From NCBI GenBank assembly GCA_028870815.1, contig JAGWOU010000186.1, positions 1-5,031 of the forward strand: DNA of 5,031 bases, given 5' to 3'. Under the pieces are notes generated by a model that saw only the letters and a list, made by a program, of their open reading frames with translations, was not told where the DNA came from and did not search any database. Source of the DNA: Rhodospirillales bacterium (GTDB lineage Bacteria; Pseudomonadota; Alphaproteobacteria; Acetobacterales; Acetobacteraceae). Each line of letters starts with the position of its first letter. Within the stretch, counting starts at the first letter, position 1. Of this stretch, positions 4,787 through 5,031 are shown piece by piece. The position numbers were made by a program, and so were the translations under genes.

Positions 4787-5031
4787 AATCCGCCCGCCTC
4801 GGCGTGCTCATTGGCCTTGTCCTCATCACCTTCATGCTGGTGCTGGGGTTGCATCATTTCGGCGTGGCCAGGATGGCGGCGCGAATTGAGGTGCTGCGCG
4901 GCACTGTGGAATTGCATCCGCTTTCCGCCGGACTGCTGTTCCTGCTGGACTATATTCTCGTCACCGCATTCTCTTTGCCTATTTCCACGCTGCTCACGCT
5001 GGCGGGCGGCGCGCTGTTCGGGCTGGTCTGG
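4783..5031 (+). CDS. TVP38/TMEM64-family (VTT domain) membrane protein, N-terminal part
   Basis: The first 83 codons are visible and the gene runs off the right edge. It starts in an ATGA overlap with the stop of the radical SAM fusion, so coupled translation is expected. Residues 1-27 are a short basic lead (K2, R5) and a hydrophobic segment (about 7-26) forming TM1. A periplasmic stretch (RMAARIEVLRG and following) leads to a second hydrophobic region and the family-defining L-P-I-S-T-L-L-T-L-A-G-G-A-L-F-G (66-80), equivalent to the 'lP.s.l..laGG.lFG' re-entrant segment of VTT/SNARE-associated/DedA-related proteins. Members are polytopic inner-membrane proteins, with lipid-scramblase or transporter-like roles proposed. 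Some occur next to metal- or arsenic-related redox genes, but nothing here fixes the role. The family call is confident for such a short fragment because of the LP-S-x7-AGGALFG block. Confidence 0.82.
   Translation, partial: MKSARLGVLIGLVLITFMLVLGLHHFGVARMAARIEVLRGTVELHPLSAGLLFLLDYILVTAFSLPISTLLTLAGGALFGLVW

Noticed and set aside
4028..4917. Minus-strand open frames opposite the radical SAM domain
   Set aside because: They run antisense to a conserved domain, overlap each other in different frames, and show no motif or ribosome site. They are GC-bias shadows.

Overview
The window looks like chromosomal DNA from a GC-rich alphaproteobacterium, possibly Acetobacteraceae or another Rhodospirillales relative. 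The evidence is compositional bias (estimated by eye at well above 60% GC), tightly packed overlapping genes, the style of the proteins, and a promoter of the type used by alphaproteobacterial ECF sigma factors. The taxon is an inference. No rRNA, tRNA, insertion sequence, CRISPR array or integration scar is visible.

Left half, minus strand (1-1517). Three genes read leftward in an apparent operon: a TetR/AcrR-family repressor (912-1517), a type II haloacid dehalogenase of the HAD superfamily (188-892), and the first 53 codons of a carboxymuconolactone decarboxylase/AhpD-like protein (1-160) that runs off the left edge. Gaps are 19 and 27 bases, and each gene has an SD-like sequence. The repressor has a single cysteine in a GCL context and a downstream AK lysine, matching by position the Cys106/Lys175 electrophile-sensing pair of E. 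coli NemR. This suggests a chemically induced detoxification operon.

Middle (1518-1722). A 205-base divergent intergenic region. The tetR side is AT-rich, with a GATCA/TGATC inverted repeat over a possible tetR -10. The other side has GTAACC-N16-CGAA just before the rightward genes, an ECF-type promoter resembling the Caulobacter SigF consensus.

Right half, plus strand (1723-5031). Three genes overlap stop-to-start and should be one translationally coupled operon: a 12-TM MFS transporter (1723-3093), a 566-residue fusion of a metallophosphoesterase-like domain with a radical SAM domain (3086-4786), and the start of a TVP38/TMEM64 (VTT-domain) membrane protein (4783 to the right edge). The phosphoesterase half lacks the family's first metal-binding motif and has a local cysteine cluster. 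The radical SAM half has CX3CX2C plus five C-terminal cysteines that could hold an auxiliary Fe-S cluster. I know of no assigned function for this architecture. The operon, with its own extracytoplasmic-stress-type promoter and two membrane proteins, is the best candidate here for an undescribed pathway: possibly modification and transport of a small molecule or toxic-element compound. The substrate cannot be read from the sequence.
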